This document shows positions 36,263 to 45,858 of a DNA stretch of 64,000 nt, piece after piece. Source of the stretch: Ilumatobacteraceae bacterium (GTDB taxonomy: Bacteria > Actinomycetota > Acidimicrobiia > Acidimicrobiales > Ilumatobacteraceae). Position 1 is the stretch's first letter; each line of letters begins with the position of its first letter. Both the position numbers and the translations under genes were made by a program. Where the stretch lies: assembly GCA_021299715.1 (NCBI GenBank), contig JAJTEL010000006.1, positions 1 through 64,000 of the forward strand, written 5' to 3'. Under the pieces are notes generated by a model. The model saw nothing but the letters and a program-made list of their open reading frames with translations, ran no database searches and had not been told where the DNA came from.

Positions 36263-38095
36263 ATGCGTCGTCTTTTCTCATACCTCCTCGTGTTCTTCGG
36301 AGCCTTCACGCTGCTGGCTGGTCAGGCCAGCGCTGCTGGCGACAACACGCTTGAGTCCTCCACCCCTGCCGCTGGCGAAATCATCACCTTGGCACCCACC
36401 CAAATTCAGCTTCGCTTCACTCAGCCCGTCGGCGGCGCCGAGGCAGTGGCTCAGATGGGATTGGTACTCACCTGCGACAACAAGATCACCAACTTGGCGT
36501 CACCACAATTGGGTTCAGATGGCGTCACTGTTTCCGCAGCCCTCACGCAGGTCTTGGCCAATGGAAACTGCAAAGTGGACTGGACTCTTCCTGACGGAAG
36601 CGCCGGATCATTCACATTCACATCAAACGTTCAATCAACGACAACTGTTCCCGACAGCGTTCCCGGAGTAACGACCCCCACCATCCCAGGTCTTCCAGGA
36701 ACTGAAGTAAAGGAAGCACCCCGCCTAGGTGGACCAATTGGTTTGGTTCGCTGGCTGTCGTTCTTTTTTGTCAGCGCATTATTTGGCGGCATTGTCTTTA
36801 TTCGTTTGGCATGGCCCGAAGGGGTTGAATACCCCGTCACCGAGCGTTACTTCCGGCAAGTGGTCATTCTGGCGATGGTCTCGCTCTATTTGTTAATGGT
36901 GCTCATGAGTGCTCGCGAAGCGGGAACCGGATTTGGTTCAACGCTGTCACCTACGTCGTGGGGACCACTACTTGAAATCAACGAAGGCCGAGCACTTCTC
37001 TTGCGCTTTATTGCAGTTGGCGTCATGGGATTCTTCGCATGGATCACTGAGCGCGTGCTGTTTGAAACGTATGGCGTCGTCACAATTGTTGTTCTTGGCA
37101 TCATCGCCCTTACGTATGGTTTCGATCGTGTGGCTGGGCGCGGCGTCATCATTGGCATTGTTATTGCAGTTCTTCACATGGGATTCATTGCCACTTGGGT
37201 AGGAAGTATTTCTCTTATTTGGCGAGTGGTTCTACACGGACCTGGAAGTTCCGACCTAGTTGATGCTCTACGCGGATGGGCGCGAGTGGCAACACCCATC
37301 ATGAGCGCAGTGGTTATTACCGGCGTTGCTCAAGTCGCACGTATTGACGGCATCAGTCTCATCAACAGTGGCCACGGACGCGTCATCATTCTGAAATCGC
37401 TCGTTGTTGCCGGAATGATTTTTGTGAGTGCAAGCATTCGACAATTCATTCTTCGAGGAATGGAACGCGCAAAGTCATTAAATGAAAAAGTTGTGTACCG
37501 ACTGAAGCGACCAGTGGGCGTCGAACTGTCACTCAGCATTGTTGTTCTCGCAACATCGTCGTGGTTAATGGCAATGCGGCCGCCATATGTTCTGCTGGCC
37601 GACAAGGGACCGCGGGTGGCCTATGCCATCGTGCAAGATCTTGAGGGCGACGACGATTTCAAAGTTCGTCTGTCCATCACACCGGGCAACGTTGGTGCAA
37701 ACAGAATGCTCATTGAGTTATTCGGACCATCGCGAATTCAGAACTTCACCGTGAAACTCACTCCAGAAAATCCGAACTTCTCTGGCTTCACCATCAATGT
37801 GCCCATTACTCGACCAGGCGGCGCACTTCTTGAGGTCGATTCCGGATTCCAACTACGAGCACCGGGCGTCTGGAAGGTAGAGGTCACTGGCGTCAGCACC
37901 ATTGGCAACCTCGATGTCCTCACCACCCAATTCGTCATAGCGGACGGCGTGACGGTAACCACGGTGCCAAAGCAGGGTCTACAACCCGTCACCACCACGG
38001 CGGCTCCCGCTACCACGACAACGGTTCCGGCTGCCATAGCCACCACCACAGCCCCTCCCGCTGTGGCCACCACCACAGTTCCTCCCGCTGGATAG
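36263..38095 (+). CDS. CopC/CopD-like membrane protein (YcnJ type)
   Basis: The 610-residue protein has a signal peptide (MRRLF, hydrophobic core, AGQASA cleavage region), a CopC-like beta domain (about 28-120; LESSTPAAGE, IQLRFTQPVGGAEA), a linker, a multi-helix CopD-like domain (about 160-440), an extracytoplasmic domain (about 450-560) and a Thr/Pro/Ala-rich tail. In copper-binding CopC the mature protein starts with a copper-ligating His; here the equivalent is Asp-Asn, so high-affinity copper binding through that residue is unlikely. The frame is open upstream to 35990, but the signal peptide fixes ATG 36263. Function in copper uptake or periplasmic maintenance is uncertain. Confidence 0.8.
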   Translation: MRRLFSYLLVFFGAFTLLAGQASAAGDNTLESSTPAAGEIITLAPTQIQLRFTQPVGGAEAVAQMGLVLTCDNKITNLASPQLGSDGVTVSAALTQVLANGNCKVDWTLPDGSAGSFTFTSNVQSTTTVPDSVPGVTTPTIPGLPGTEVKEAPRLGGPIGLVRWLSFFFVSALFGGIVFIRLAWPEGVEYPVTERYFRQVVILAMVSLYLLMVLMSAREAGTGFGSTLSPTSWGPLLEINEGRALLLRFIAVGVMGFFAWITERVLFETYGVVTIVVLGIIALTYGFDRVAGRGVIIGIVIAVLHMGFIATWVGSISLIWRVVLHGPGSSDLVDALRGWARVATPIMSAVVITGVAQVARIDGISLINSGHGRVIILKSLVVAGMIFVSASIRQFILRGMERAKSLNEKVVYRLKRPVGVELSLSIVVLATSSWLMAMRPPYVLLADKGPRVAYAIVQDLEGDDDFKVRLSITPGNVGANRMLIELFGPSRIQNFTVKLTPENPNFSGFTINVPITRPGGALLEVDSGFQLRAPGVWKVEVTGVSTIGNLDVLTTQFVIADGVTVTTVPKQGLQPVTTTAAPATTTTVPAAIATTTAPPAVATTTVPPAG

Positions 38096-38114
38096 GCGCC
38101 TATAAATGGGCGCC
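38095..38114. repeat. Short inverted repeat between the CopC/CopD gene and pccB
   Basis: GGCGCC occurs at 38095-38100 and 38109-38114 and could pair with an 8-base loop. It lies near the -35 side of the pccB promoter. It has no T tract and is probably not a strong terminator. Confidence 0.4.
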
Positions 38115-38131
38115 AACGGCCCTGTCGGCAG

Positions 38132-38137
38132 TAGCGT
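38132..38137 (+). promoter_or_regulatory. -10 element of the carboxylase beta gene
   Basis: TAGCGT ends 8 bases before the GTG start at 38146. Confidence 0.5.
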
Positions 38138-38145
38138 TTCTCCCT

Positions 38146-39711
38146 GTGACAGACACAACGGCAGCCAGCATGCAAGACAAGATTGACGACCTCAGAGATC
38201 GCCAAGAGCAGGCACGTAATGCCGGCAGCCCTCGGTCGGTTGAGCGCCACAAAGGAAAAGGCAAGTTGCTTGCCCGTGAGCGCATTGAATACCTGTGCGA
38301 TCCAGGCTCTTTCCACGAACTCGACATGTTGGCACGCCATCGTGCTCACGCAGCCGGACTAGAAGAGCGCCCCTACACCGACGGTGTTATCACTGGTTGG
38401 GGAACCATTGAAGGACGCAAGGTGTTCTTGTTCTCTCAAGACTTCACCGTCTTCGGTGGAGCGCTTGGCGAAGTCTTCGCAGAGAAGATTCACAAGTTGA
38501 TGGACCTTGCTTTGAAGGTGGGCGCACCTGTTGTTGGTTTGAACGATGGCGCTGGAGCCCGTATCCAAGAAGGTGTTGTTTCGCTTGCGTCATACGGCGG
38601 AATCTTCCATCGCAACGTTCAAGCATCGGGAGTCATTCCGCAAATCTCGGTCATTCTCGGACCATGCGCTGGTGGTGCTGTGTACTCCCCAGCAATGACC
38701 GACTTCATCTTCATGGTGCGCGAGTCCAGCCACATGTTCATTACTGGCCCCGATGTTGTGAAGACCGTTACCGGCGAAGATGTCACGCTTGAAGAACTTG
38801 GTGGCGCAATGAGTCACGCTTCTAAGAGCGGCGTTGCAACATTTGTTTCAGCAGATGAACAAGCATGTTTGGACGACGTGCGTTTCTTGTTGTCGTTCCT
38901 TCCACAAAACAACTTGGAAGAACCACCAGCAGAAGAACCTTCAGACGATGCAGAGCGTTCCTGCGACATGTTGCGCGACATTCTTCCGGTATCGCCCAAC
39001 CAGCCATACGACATGAAGAAAGTTATTCGCGAGGTGTGCGACAACGGCGAGTACTTCGAATACTTCCAACATTGGGCAACAAGCATCACATGCGGCTTCG
39101 CACGTCTCGACGGAATGACAGTTGGTGTTGTTGGTAACCAGCCAATGGCATTTGCTGGTGTTCTCGACATTGAATCATCTGAAAAAGCTGCACGTTTCGT
39201 GCGTACCTGCGACGCATTCAATATTCCACTCGTCACTTTTGTCGATGTTCCCGGCTTCTTGCCTGGCGTCAATCAAGAGCACGAAGGAATCATTCGTCAC
39301 GGAGCGAAATTGCTGTATGCCTTCTGTGAAGCAACCGTTCCACGTATTCAAATCATCACCCGCAAGGCGTACGGCGGTGCGTACGTTGTGATGAACTCAA
39401 AGTCAATTGGCGCCGACCTTGCCTATGCATGGCCAACAGCAGAACTTGCGGTTATGGGCCCACAAGGTGCCGTTGAAATTGTGTACAAGCGTGAATTGCA
39501 GCAAGCAGCAGATCCCGTTGCTCGTCGTAATGAACTAGTTACCGAATACACCGAGAAATACGCCAACCCGTATGCAGCGGCAGAACGCGGTTATGTAGAC
39601 GATGTCATTGACCCAGCAGACACCCGCAGGAAAGTCATTGCCGGATTGCGTATGTTGCAAACAAAGCGCGAAGAACTTCCACGTCGTAAGCACGGCAACA
39701 TGCCTCTGTAG
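38146..39711 (+). CDS. pccB: Acyl-CoA carboxylase beta (carboxyltransferase) subunit
   Basis: The 521-residue carboxyltransferase moves CO2 from biotin to acetyl- or propionyl-CoA, giving malonyl- or (S)-methylmalonyl-CoA. It shows the N-terminal RERIEYLCDPGSF, the oxyanion segments GLNDGAGARIQEGV and GPCAGGAVYSPA, FVDVPGFLPGVNQEH, and RKAYGGAYVVMNSK with the C-terminal GYVDDVIDP. It is nearest in form to propionyl-CoA carboxylase beta. The epsilon subunit follows two genes later; the biotin-carrying alpha subunit is not in the window. Start GTG 38146. Confidence 0.93.
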   Translation: MTDTTAASMQDKIDDLRDRQEQARNAGSPRSVERHKGKGKLLARERIEYLCDPGSFHELDMLARHRAHAAGLEERPYTDGVITGWGTIEGRKVFLFSQDFTVFGGALGEVFAEKIHKLMDLALKVGAPVVGLNDGAGARIQEGVVSLASYGGIFHRNVQASGVIPQISVILGPCAGGAVYSPAMTDFIFMVRESSHMFITGPDVVKTVTGEDVTLEELGGAMSHASKSGVATFVSADEQACLDDVRFLLSFLPQNNLEEPPAEEPSDDAERSCDMLRDILPVSPNQPYDMKKVIREVCDNGEYFEYFQHWATSITCGFARLDGMTVGVVGNQPMAFAGVLDIESSEKAARFVRTCDAFNIPLVTFVDVPGFLPGVNQEHEGIIRHGAKLLYAFCEATVPRIQIITRKAYGGAYVVMNSKSIGADLAYAWPTAELAVMGPQGAVEIVYKRELQQAADPVARRNELVTEYTEKYANPYAAAERGYVDDVIDPADTRRKVIAGLRMLQTKREELPRRKHGNMPL

Positions 39712-39720
39712 GCAACAACT

Positions 39721-40215
39721 ATGACTGAAGAACTCAACTGGCCAGCACCAAACCCACAGGATGCACCTCAACCAAACGTCGGTGCGTCACGCAGTGGTGG
39801 CGAGAAGATGGCAACATTTGGCCAACGTTTACTAGGGCGAATTCTTGACTCTCTGAATTCATTTGTTGCCTATCTAGGTGTTTTGTTGTTATCTGCAGTC
39901 ATCATGGCAATCAGTGGCGCAGAAGAGGGTTCTGCTACAGCCACGGTTGTCACTGTGATTGGCGCAATTGTTGTCATCGGACTACAGGTGATGTGGGAAG
40001 GAAATGGTGGAAGCCCATTTCGTCGTGGCATCAGCGTGTTGATTGTCGATCAAAATACGTTCCAACCAATCGGACCTTGGCGCGCCATTGTTCGCATCAT
40101 CGTTGCCAACTTCAGTTTGTTGTTCTTCGGACTTGGTTTCTTGTGGATGTTGTGGGACGAGAACAGCCAAACATGGCACGACAAAGCAGCCGGCTCTGTG
40201 GTGGTCAAGCGATGA
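39721..40215 (+). CDS. RDD-family membrane protein
   Basis: The 164-residue protein has a Pro/Asn-rich N-terminus (about 1-35) and an RDD domain with the Arg in RLLGRILDSL, three hydrophobic segments, and the second conserved part in RRGISVLIVD and TWHDKAAGSVVV. RDD proteins are small membrane proteins of mostly unknown role, some linked to ion transport. It is inserted between the carboxylase beta and epsilon genes and overlaps the epsilon start (ATGA). Confidence 0.85.
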   Translation: MTEELNWPAPNPQDAPQPNVGASRSGGEKMATFGQRLLGRILDSLNSFVAYLGVLLLSAVIMAISGAEEGSATATVVTVIGAIVVIGLQVMWEGNGGSPFRRGISVLIVDQNTFQPIGPWRAIVRIIVANFSLLFFGLGFLWMLWDENSQTWHDKAAGSVVVKR

Positions 40216-40412
40216 ATCTCAACATCGGAGCAATTTCTCCTGCCCCAACCGACGAAGAAGCAGCCGCCATTGCCGCAGCCGTCACCATGATGTGGCCGCA
40301 ACCCGTTGTCCCTTCTGCGTCAGACAACAAAACGGCCAATGTGTCGTGGAGATTTAGCGGACGCTGGTGGGCATCGAATCACATCTCTCGTCGTAGCCGT
40401 CCAGGCGCGTAA
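40212..40412 (+). CDS. Acyl-CoA carboxylase epsilon subunit
   Basis: The 66-residue peptide has the two marks of actinobacterial AccE/PccE: an N-terminal helix of the form SPAPTDEEAAAIAAAVTMMW and a C-terminal Trp/Arg-rich part WRFSGRWWAS. These subunits stabilise and activate the alpha-beta carboxylase complex. The ATG overlaps the RDD stop (ATGA). The frame is open further upstream, but the family size fits this start. The pairing with the beta gene supports the call. Confidence 0.8.
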   Translation: MNLNIGAISPAPTDEEAAAIAAAVTMMWPQPVVPSASDNKTANVSWRFSGRWWASNHISRRSRPGA

Positions 40413-40418
40413 CGCACA

Positions 40419-41537
40419 ATGGCCGAGCAGGCACTTTCTGGTCTCCGTGTCATTGACATGTCAACGGTGTTGGCTGGTCCGAACTGTGCTCGATACCTCG
40501 CAGACTTCGGTGCCGATGTCATCAAAGTAGAACGACCAGATGTTGGCGACAGTCTTCGCAACATGGGGTGGCGTGATCCAGAAGACGGTGAAGGCTTGTG
40601 GTGGCGCATGGTCAATCGCAACAAACGAAACATTGCACTCGACTTAAAGAATGCGGACGACCACGCATTGTTTCTACGTCTTGTAGACGACGCCGATGTT
40701 TTGGTTGAAAACCTTCGGCCAGGAATTCTTGAACGCCTTGGACTTGGCCCCGATGTTTTGCATGCGCGTAACCCGCAATTAGTTATCACTCGAGTCAGCG
40801 GCTTTGGACAAACAGGCCCGTATGCAAATCGTCCTGGCTTTGCCACGATTGCCGAAGCTATGTCTGGGCTTGCATCAATCACCGGGATGCCTGGTGGCGA
40901 CCCAATGCTGCCACCCATCGCGCTCACCGATGAGGTGACAGGACTTGTTGCCGCATTCGCAACAATGGTGGCTCTGTGGTCAGAACAGGGACAAGTTGTT
41001 GATGTATCGCTTTTAGAGAGCATCTTTCAAATTATGGGACCGCTTATCTCGGTGTATCTCACGCGTGGAGAAATGCAAGAACGCATGGGGTCACTTATCC
41101 CCTACACAGTTCCTCGTGGTGTGTACAAGTGCAGTGATGGAAAGTTTGTTGCGATGTCAACATCAAGCGACTCCATTGCCAGTCGCGTTATGACTCTTCT
41201 TGGTTTTGAAAACGACGAGCGCTTCGCAACGTTTGCTGGTCGCATTGAAAATCGCCACGTCATTGACGATGCAATTGAGAAGTGGTTCGCACAACACACA
41301 CAAGCAGAGGCACTTGCCATCTTTGAAGTCATTCAAGCTGCCGCTGGTCCGGTTCTAGATATGCACGACATCGCCAATGATCCGCATTACGCCGCTCGTG
41401 AGGCAATTGTTCATGTAGAGGGAACACCCATGCAGTCACTTGTCGCGCGACTGTCAAAAACTCCGGGCGCGGTGAAGTGGCGTGGACGCGCACGTGATGC
41501 CGACGGTGCATCCATTCGTGACAACGGTTGGGGTTAG
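40419..41537 (+). CDS. CoA-transferase family III (CaiB/BaiF)
   Basis: The 372-residue protein moves CoA between carboxylic acids, or is a racemase of the same fold. It has the N-terminal LSGLRVIDMSTVLAGPNCARYL (split), DFGADVIKVERP, NRNKRNIALDLK and the region around FATIAEAMSGLASITG that supplies the catalytic Asp in the family. An alpha-methylacyl-CoA racemase role cannot be excluded. It follows the epsilon gene by 6 bases and is probably in the same transcript. Confidence 0.88.
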   Translation: MAEQALSGLRVIDMSTVLAGPNCARYLADFGADVIKVERPDVGDSLRNMGWRDPEDGEGLWWRMVNRNKRNIALDLKNADDHALFLRLVDDADVLVENLRPGILERLGLGPDVLHARNPQLVITRVSGFGQTGPYANRPGFATIAEAMSGLASITGMPGGDPMLPPIALTDEVTGLVAAFATMVALWSEQGQVVDVSLLESIFQIMGPLISVYLTRGEMQERMGSLIPYTVPRGVYKCSDGKFVAMSTSSDSIASRVMTLLGFENDERFATFAGRIENRHVIDDAIEKWFAQHTQAEALAIFEVIQAAAGPVLDMHDIANDPHYAAREAIVHVEGTPMQSLVARLSKTPGAVKWRGRARDADGASIRDNGWG

Positions 41538-41570
41538 TCCCCCAACACGACCAAATGTCTAGGGGGCTAG

Positions 41571-41576
41571 TAATGT
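41571..41576 (+). promoter_or_regulatory. -10 element of the MFS gene at 41.6 kb
   Basis: TAATGT lies 24 bases before the ATG, and a strong AGGGGG is 7 bases before it. Just upstream, TAG-CCCCC and GGGGG-CTA (41535-41570) can pair and may end the preceding transcript. Confidence 0.4.
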
Positions 41577-41600
41577 TCACCTGTTCGTCAGGGGGACATC

Positions 41601-43061
41601 ATGTTGACTCAAGAAGCAGAGCCTCGCTTTAGCCGCGCCCATAAAGTTCTTGGTCTCACCGCCATTGCAACCATGCTCGTCTCGCTGGATACCAGCATTG
41701 TGGTGGTTGCAGAACGCACCATTGCTGAAGACCTTGGCAATCCCAACTGGATGCCATGGGTGTTCTCTGGTTACAGCATCGCGTACGCCGCCGGCCTTTT
41801 AACTGCAGGTCGATTTGCAGACGTAAATGGTCGCAAGCGTTCGTTCATGCGCGGGCTTGCCCTCTTCAGCATCGGCTCTGTGTTGTGTGGTCTTGCACCC
41901 ACTACTCACCTGTTGGTGCTGGCTCGTTTAATTCAGGCCATCGGTGGTGCCCAACTCACACCGGCGTCCATCGCCTTAGTTCTTCCAGAGTTCCCCGCCG
42001 AGAAGCGCACCGTTGCCATTGGTGTGTGGGGCGCGGTTGGTGGTTTGGCTGCCGCCGCTGGTCCATCCCTTGGTGGAATTCTTCTTGATTGGTTGAACTG
42101 GCGCTGGTTGTTCTTCATCAACGTGCCGTTCTGCATTTTCACTTTGCTCATTGGTCGCACTTTGTTGCATGAAAGTAAAGATCCAAATGCAACCAAAGAT
42201 GTCGACCTCATCGGAACCGCATTTGGTTTCCCTGGAGTTGCGTTGGTGACGCTTGCGATTACACAAAGTACCGAGTGGGGTTACTTCGATAACCGCACCA
42301 TCGGGTCGTTCCTTATTGGTCTTGCTTTGTTGGCCTTGTTCGTGCAGCGTTGTCGCACCGTTACTAATCCACTTCTTGACTTGAAGTTGTTCAAGCTGCC
42401 ATTCGTGGTTGCTGCAAACATCTCCGGCTTGTTCTTTTCCATTGGATTCCTTGGAATGTGGTTGTTGAACACGCAGTGGATTCAAGTGATTTGGGGCTAC
42501 AGCCCTGCACGTTCTGGTTTGGCAACAGCACCTGGCCCAATCATGGCTGCACTTTTCGCAGCGCCCATGGGTCGTCTTGCAGTGCGTTGGGGACACGCAA
42601 AGGTATTGATGGTGGGCTCGGTGTTGATGAGTGTTGGCACATTCATGTTGACTGTCACCATGACGCCAACACCTGATTACGTGCGCGACTATTTGCCGTT
42701 AATGATCATCACCGGTATTGGCGTTGGTTGCAGTATGTCAACGCTCTCCAGTGCTGCAAATGCATTCCTTCCACCAGCGAAGTTCGCTATGGGTTCTGCA
42801 CTCAACACCACTGCACGTCAAGTTGGTTCAGCACTAGGCGCAGCACTCGCAGCGTCTCTGGCAACACCTGCCATTAAGAACGCGATTCAAGCACTCACAA
42901 CAAAGCAACCAATTACAGAGGCCATGGTGTCGTCATACGACAATGCGTGGTACTTGATGTCAGGCATTTACCTATTTGCAGGCCTCATCATGTTGACGTT
43001 GTTCCGCAAGCCAACTGACGAACAAATGGCTGCAGCTAACGACGTCACATTCGTTGACTAA
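41601..43061 (+). CDS. MFS drug-efflux transporter (DHA2/EmrB type)
   Basis: The 486-residue protein has about 14 membrane segments, the motif [18 protein letters not shown] in helix 1, [14 protein letters not shown] after helix 2, and [17 protein letters not shown] in helix 4-5. It is a proton-driven exporter of hydrophobic compounds. A Shine-Dalgarno AGGGGG precedes the ATG. No regulator is adjacent. Its end overlaps msrA by 4 bases on the opposite strand. Confidence 0.9.
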   Translation: MLTQEAEPRFSRAHKVLGLTAIATMLVSLDTSIVVVAERTIAEDLGNPNWMPWVFSGYSIAYAAGLLTAGRFADVNGRKRSFMRGLALFSIGSVLCGLAPTTHLLVLARLIQAIGGAQLTPASIALVLPEFPAEKRTVAIGVWGAVGGLAAAAGPSLGGILLDWLNWRWLFFINVPFCIFTLLIGRTLLHESKDPNATKDVDLIGTAFGFPGVALVTLAITQSTEWGYFDNRTIGSFLIGLALLALFVQRCRTVTNPLLDLKLFKLPFVVAANISGLFFSIGFLGMWLLNTQWIQVIWGYSPARSGLATAPGPIMAALFAAPMGRLAVRWGHAKVLMVGSVLMSVGTFMLTVTMTPTPDYVRDYLPLMIITGIGVGCSMSTLSSAANAFLPPAKFAMGSALNTTARQVGSALGAALAASLATPAIKNAIQALTTKQPITEAMVSSYDNAWYLMSGIYLFAGLIMLTLFRKPTDEQMAAANDVTFVD

Positions 43062-43702
43062 AGAATTCCTACTGGACAACTAACACCGGTTCCACCGATA
43101 CCGCAATATCCATTCGGGTTCTTCCCGAGATATTGCTGGTGGTATGGCTCTGCGTAATAGAACGCAGAGAGCGGTGCAATCTCTGTGGTGATGGTCCCGT
43201 AACCGGCTTTGGTGAGCTGTTCTTGATATGCATCACGTGTTGCCACCGCAATGTCACGCTGTTCATCAGTGGTGTAATACACACCGCTGCGATATTGCGT
43301 GCCAATGTCGTTGCCTTGGCGCATTCCTTGTGTGGGGTCGTGGTTTTCCCAGAACACGCGCAACATGTCTGCAAGCGACACTTGCGATGCATCAAAGACC
43401 GCGAGTACCACTTCTGTATGACCAGTGAGTCCAGAACACACCTCTTCATATGTGGGGTTTGGTGTGTAGCCACCCGCATAACCAACAGCTGTTGAGTACA
43501 CGCCAGATGCCTGCCAGAACTTGCGCTCGGCACCCCAGAAACAACCCATGCCCACAACCAGAGTTTCCGCATTGTCTGGCCATGGAGCAACAAGTGGTGT
43601 GCCCAACTCGAAGTGCTCAGCAGGCACTGGCATTGTTTGATCAGTGCGACCAGGCAACGCCTGGCTAGGGCTGATCAATTCTGGGTTTTTCCGTCCGAAC
43701 AT
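43058..43702 (-). CDS. msrA: Peptide-methionine (S)-S-oxide reductase
   Basis: MsrA repairs oxidised methionine. The 214-residue protein has the catalytic GCFWGAER (C54), [22 protein letters not shown] split over two strands, and the C-terminal cysteines in [15 protein letters not shown] that can serve as recycling residues. The ATG follows TAGCAT by 6 bases. Confidence 0.95.
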   Translation of the reverse strand: MFGRKNPELISPSQALPGRTDQTMPVPAEHFELGTPLVAPWPDNAETLVVGMGCFWGAERKFWQASGVYSTAVGYAGGYTPNPTYEEVCSGLTGHTEVVLAVFDASQVSLADMLRVFWENHDPTQGMRQGNDIGTQYRSGVYYTTDEQRDIAVATRDAYQEQLTKAGYGTITTEIAPLSAFYYAEPYHQQYLGKNPNGYCGIGGTGVSCPVGIL

Positions 43703-43708
43703 ATGGTC

Positions 43709-43714
43709 ATGCTA
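43709..43714 (-). promoter_or_regulatory. -10 element of msrA (leaderless)
   Basis: TAGCAT on the minus strand ends 6 bases before the msrA ATG. Confidence 0.5.
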
Positions 43715-43730
43715 CGGACAAGAAAAGCAC

Positions 43731-44168
43731 CTAATGACGAGTGATGGACACCTTCTTGGTCTCGGCCTGCTTGCCACTCATGGGAATACGCACTTCCAAG
43801 ACGCCATCGACATAGCGGGCCTTCACGTCTTGGTCAGTAGCACCGGCTGGCAATGCAATGGTGCGAACAAATGAGCCGTACTGGAACTCGCTTCGGTAGT
43901 GGCGCTTGTTCTCGTGCTTTGACTCTTTCTTGCGTTGCACCATGATGCGCAGCATTCCCTCGGTCAACGTGATCTCAATGTCATCTTCAGGGTTCACGCC
44001 AGGAGCTTCGGCACGCACGATGAGTTGATCATCATCTTCGTACTCCTCCACTTTGATGGCTGCTTCGCCGACGGAATCAATCCATGATTCGGGAAAATCC
44101 AACACACTGCGACCAGCCATCCACGCCGGCCAGTCAAAATCTGTTGCTGCTTTTCGTATGAGGGTCAT
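43731..44168 (-). CDS. Small heat-shock protein, Hsp20 family
   Basis: The 145-residue chaperone has an alpha-crystallin domain (about 38-130) with QLIVRAEAPGVNPEDDIEI, EFQYGSFVRTIALPAG and GVLEVRIPM, where the last is the usual GVL/IPx end. It holds unfolding proteins until ATP-dependent chaperones act. AAGGAGAA precedes the ATG at 44168; the longer open frame to 44312 is not needed. No HspR or CIRCE box was recognised in the 55 bases upstream. Confidence 0.92.
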   Translation of the reverse strand: MTLIRKAATDFDWPAWMAGRSVLDFPESWIDSVGEAAIKVEEYEDDDQLIVRAEAPGVNPEDDIEITLTEGMLRIMVQRKKESKHENKRHYRSEFQYGSFVRTIALPAGATDQDVKARYVDGVLEVRIPMSGKQAETKKVSITRH

Positions 44169-44223
44169 GTCATTCTCCTTTTGTTGGGGATGACAGTGAC
44201 GGTAAAGGTCAGACGTTGTGCAT

Positions 44224-45465
44224 TCAACCGATTGCGCGCTGTTGGGACATTGATGTATTCGAAATGAATGAATGTTGAATCGCCAAGAGTTCTTCACACC
44301 CAGGCAATACACGCAGACCGGCTTTCACCGCCGCCATACACATATCGATCTCCCCATGTGCTTGCGCCCACTCAGCGAGTTCCTTTGAGGCTTGGAAAGC
44401 CGTCACAACCATTCGTGTAGTAGTTCCATCTAAATCTGCCCACATATAGTTCGCGCCAGCAAATGGAATATCTCGAATGTTGTTCAACTCTTGTAACAAG
44501 GTGGGAGCTGTTGCTTTATTCTCTCGAAAAGAACGCAACGCTGCACTCAACACATTGAAATCTGTTGTTATGCAAACACCTAGTTCTATTGCATCTGTGA
44601 ACGTAGGAGGAAGGATTTGTTGACGTTGCTTATACGAAACAACATCGCTTAGACCCCTGCGAACATCGGACAGAACAGTCGAGAAGCTTGCATCTGTAAT
44701 CTCGATATCCCAAATTGCTGTTCTCACAGCTGACCGTCGAGGTCTATCTTGATTCATTCCTAGCCATGACAACACTTCGAGTGAACGACGCTTTGCAAAA
44801 GTGGCGCACTGCCCATTTCGATTCTCAACACTGGGGTATCCATACATTCGGATGATGATGTCCCACGCAAATATCTCCAAGTTTGACTCGTCACATTCTT
44901 CTTCTTCCAGAAGGCTGTCAACTACGTGTTCAAAACTTTCGCTACAGGTATTGGTCTCTCTAGCCACAACATCCACAGAAATTCGTCTGAGCTCATTCAT
45001 CCGCACTTGTGATTCGTTGGAAATCCGGCCAGGAATGAACCGTGATGCAACTTGGGACTTCCTTCGCTGAAGTACCCGCTGCAAAATTGCCATCGCCACT
45101 ACTGGATCCACGACGGACCTCATCGGAAGTTCAATGATGTCAGATGTGTGGCTCTCCTCAGACACATTGCTTCGTGGAAGAAATGCCAACACAGCCGCTA
45201 CAGCGACTTCTTTCGTTGTTAATACATCTAGTGAACTAAGAATGAATTGACGAAGCGATTGTCTTCTGGCGGCATCACGCACACCCAACAGAAGTACTAC
45301 GAGAACTATGAGCACCAACAACGCATGAACGACGAGAGCCAACTCGTACTGGGCAATAGAGCCGTCCGTAAAGTCTTCAAGGCTAAGACGTCTTCCATAG
45401 ACATTCATTTGCCAAAGTGACCATACAAATATGAACAGAGTCAAGAGACGCAGTGTCCACTTCAT
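44224..45465 (-). CDS. Tad-cluster membrane protein with BTAD-like C-terminus
   Basis: The 413-residue protein has two N-terminal membrane helices (about 5-22 and 40-62), a central region without recognised domain, and a C-terminal helical part (about 250-400). The last 45 residues (ASKELAEWAQAHG, then MAAVKAGLRVLPGCEELLAI) resemble the TPR-like end of BTAD domains found in proteins at the same place in actinobacterial Tad clusters. There is no LysM or DNA-binding domain. It is the last gene of the Tad operon, starting 3 bases after the TadG-like gene. Function unknown. Confidence 0.65.
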   Translation of the reverse strand: MKWTLRLLTLFIFVWSLWQMNVYGRRLSLEDFTDGSIAQYELALVVHALLVLIVLVVLLLGVRDAARRQSLRQFILSSLDVLTTKEVAVAAVLAFLPRSNVSEESHTSDIIELPMRSVVDPVVAMAILQRVLQRRKSQVASRFIPGRISNESQVRMNELRRISVDVVARETNTCSESFEHVVDSLLEEEECDESNLEIFAWDIIIRMYGYPSVENRNGQCATFAKRRSLEVLSWLGMNQDRPRRSAVRTAIWDIEITDASFSTVLSDVRRGLSDVVSYKQRQQILPPTFTDAIELGVCITTDFNVLSAALRSFRENKATAPTLLQELNNIRDIPFAGANYMWADLDGTTTRMVVTAFQASKELAEWAQAHGEIDMCMAAVKAGLRVLPGCEELLAIQHSFISNTSMSQQRAIG

Positions 45466-45468
45466 GAC

Positions 45469-45858
45469 TCATCCCTGCACTAGTTCAACTGTCCTTGACG
45501 CAACGACAGTTCTGCTACCGACGCCCACAAGCGACAACATGTTGGTTCTCACCTGGCGCACGAGAGTCACTTTTAATCTGTATTTGCTCAATTGATACGT
45601 AGCACGTTCTCCGTATTGCGCAAGAAAACGAGTCATCACATTCACCGCGCGTTGTTCGTCAATCTGAGCATCTCCACTTCGTATTCCAACTATCTGCTGA
45701 CCACCAATTCGAGCAGTGTCAGCAGCAAGTGTGGAAAGTTCGTCATACGTCTGCACAACTTTTCCGCCATCAAAGACCAATGCGGTAATTGAAATTAATC
45801 CAACTACCAGACAGACAAATAGCCCGGAGATTGATCCCTTTTCTCTAACTTCATTCAT
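45469..45858 (-). CDS. TadE/TadG-like pseudopilin (third)
   Basis: The 129-residue protein has a short basic/acidic leader (MNEVREKGS) followed by one hydrophobic helix (about 9-28) and an extracytoplasmic domain. It resembles the short actinobacterial TadG-like proteins encoded after TadE. A prepilin peptidase site before the helix is plausible. Its ATG overlaps the previous stop (ATGA). Confidence 0.75.
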   Translation of the reverse strand: MNEVREKGSISGLFVCLVVGLISITALVFDGGKVVQTYDELSTLAADTARIGGQQIVGIRSGDAQIDEQRAVNVMTRFLAQYGERATYQLSKYRLKVTLVRQVRTNMLSLVGVGSRTVVASRTVELVQG

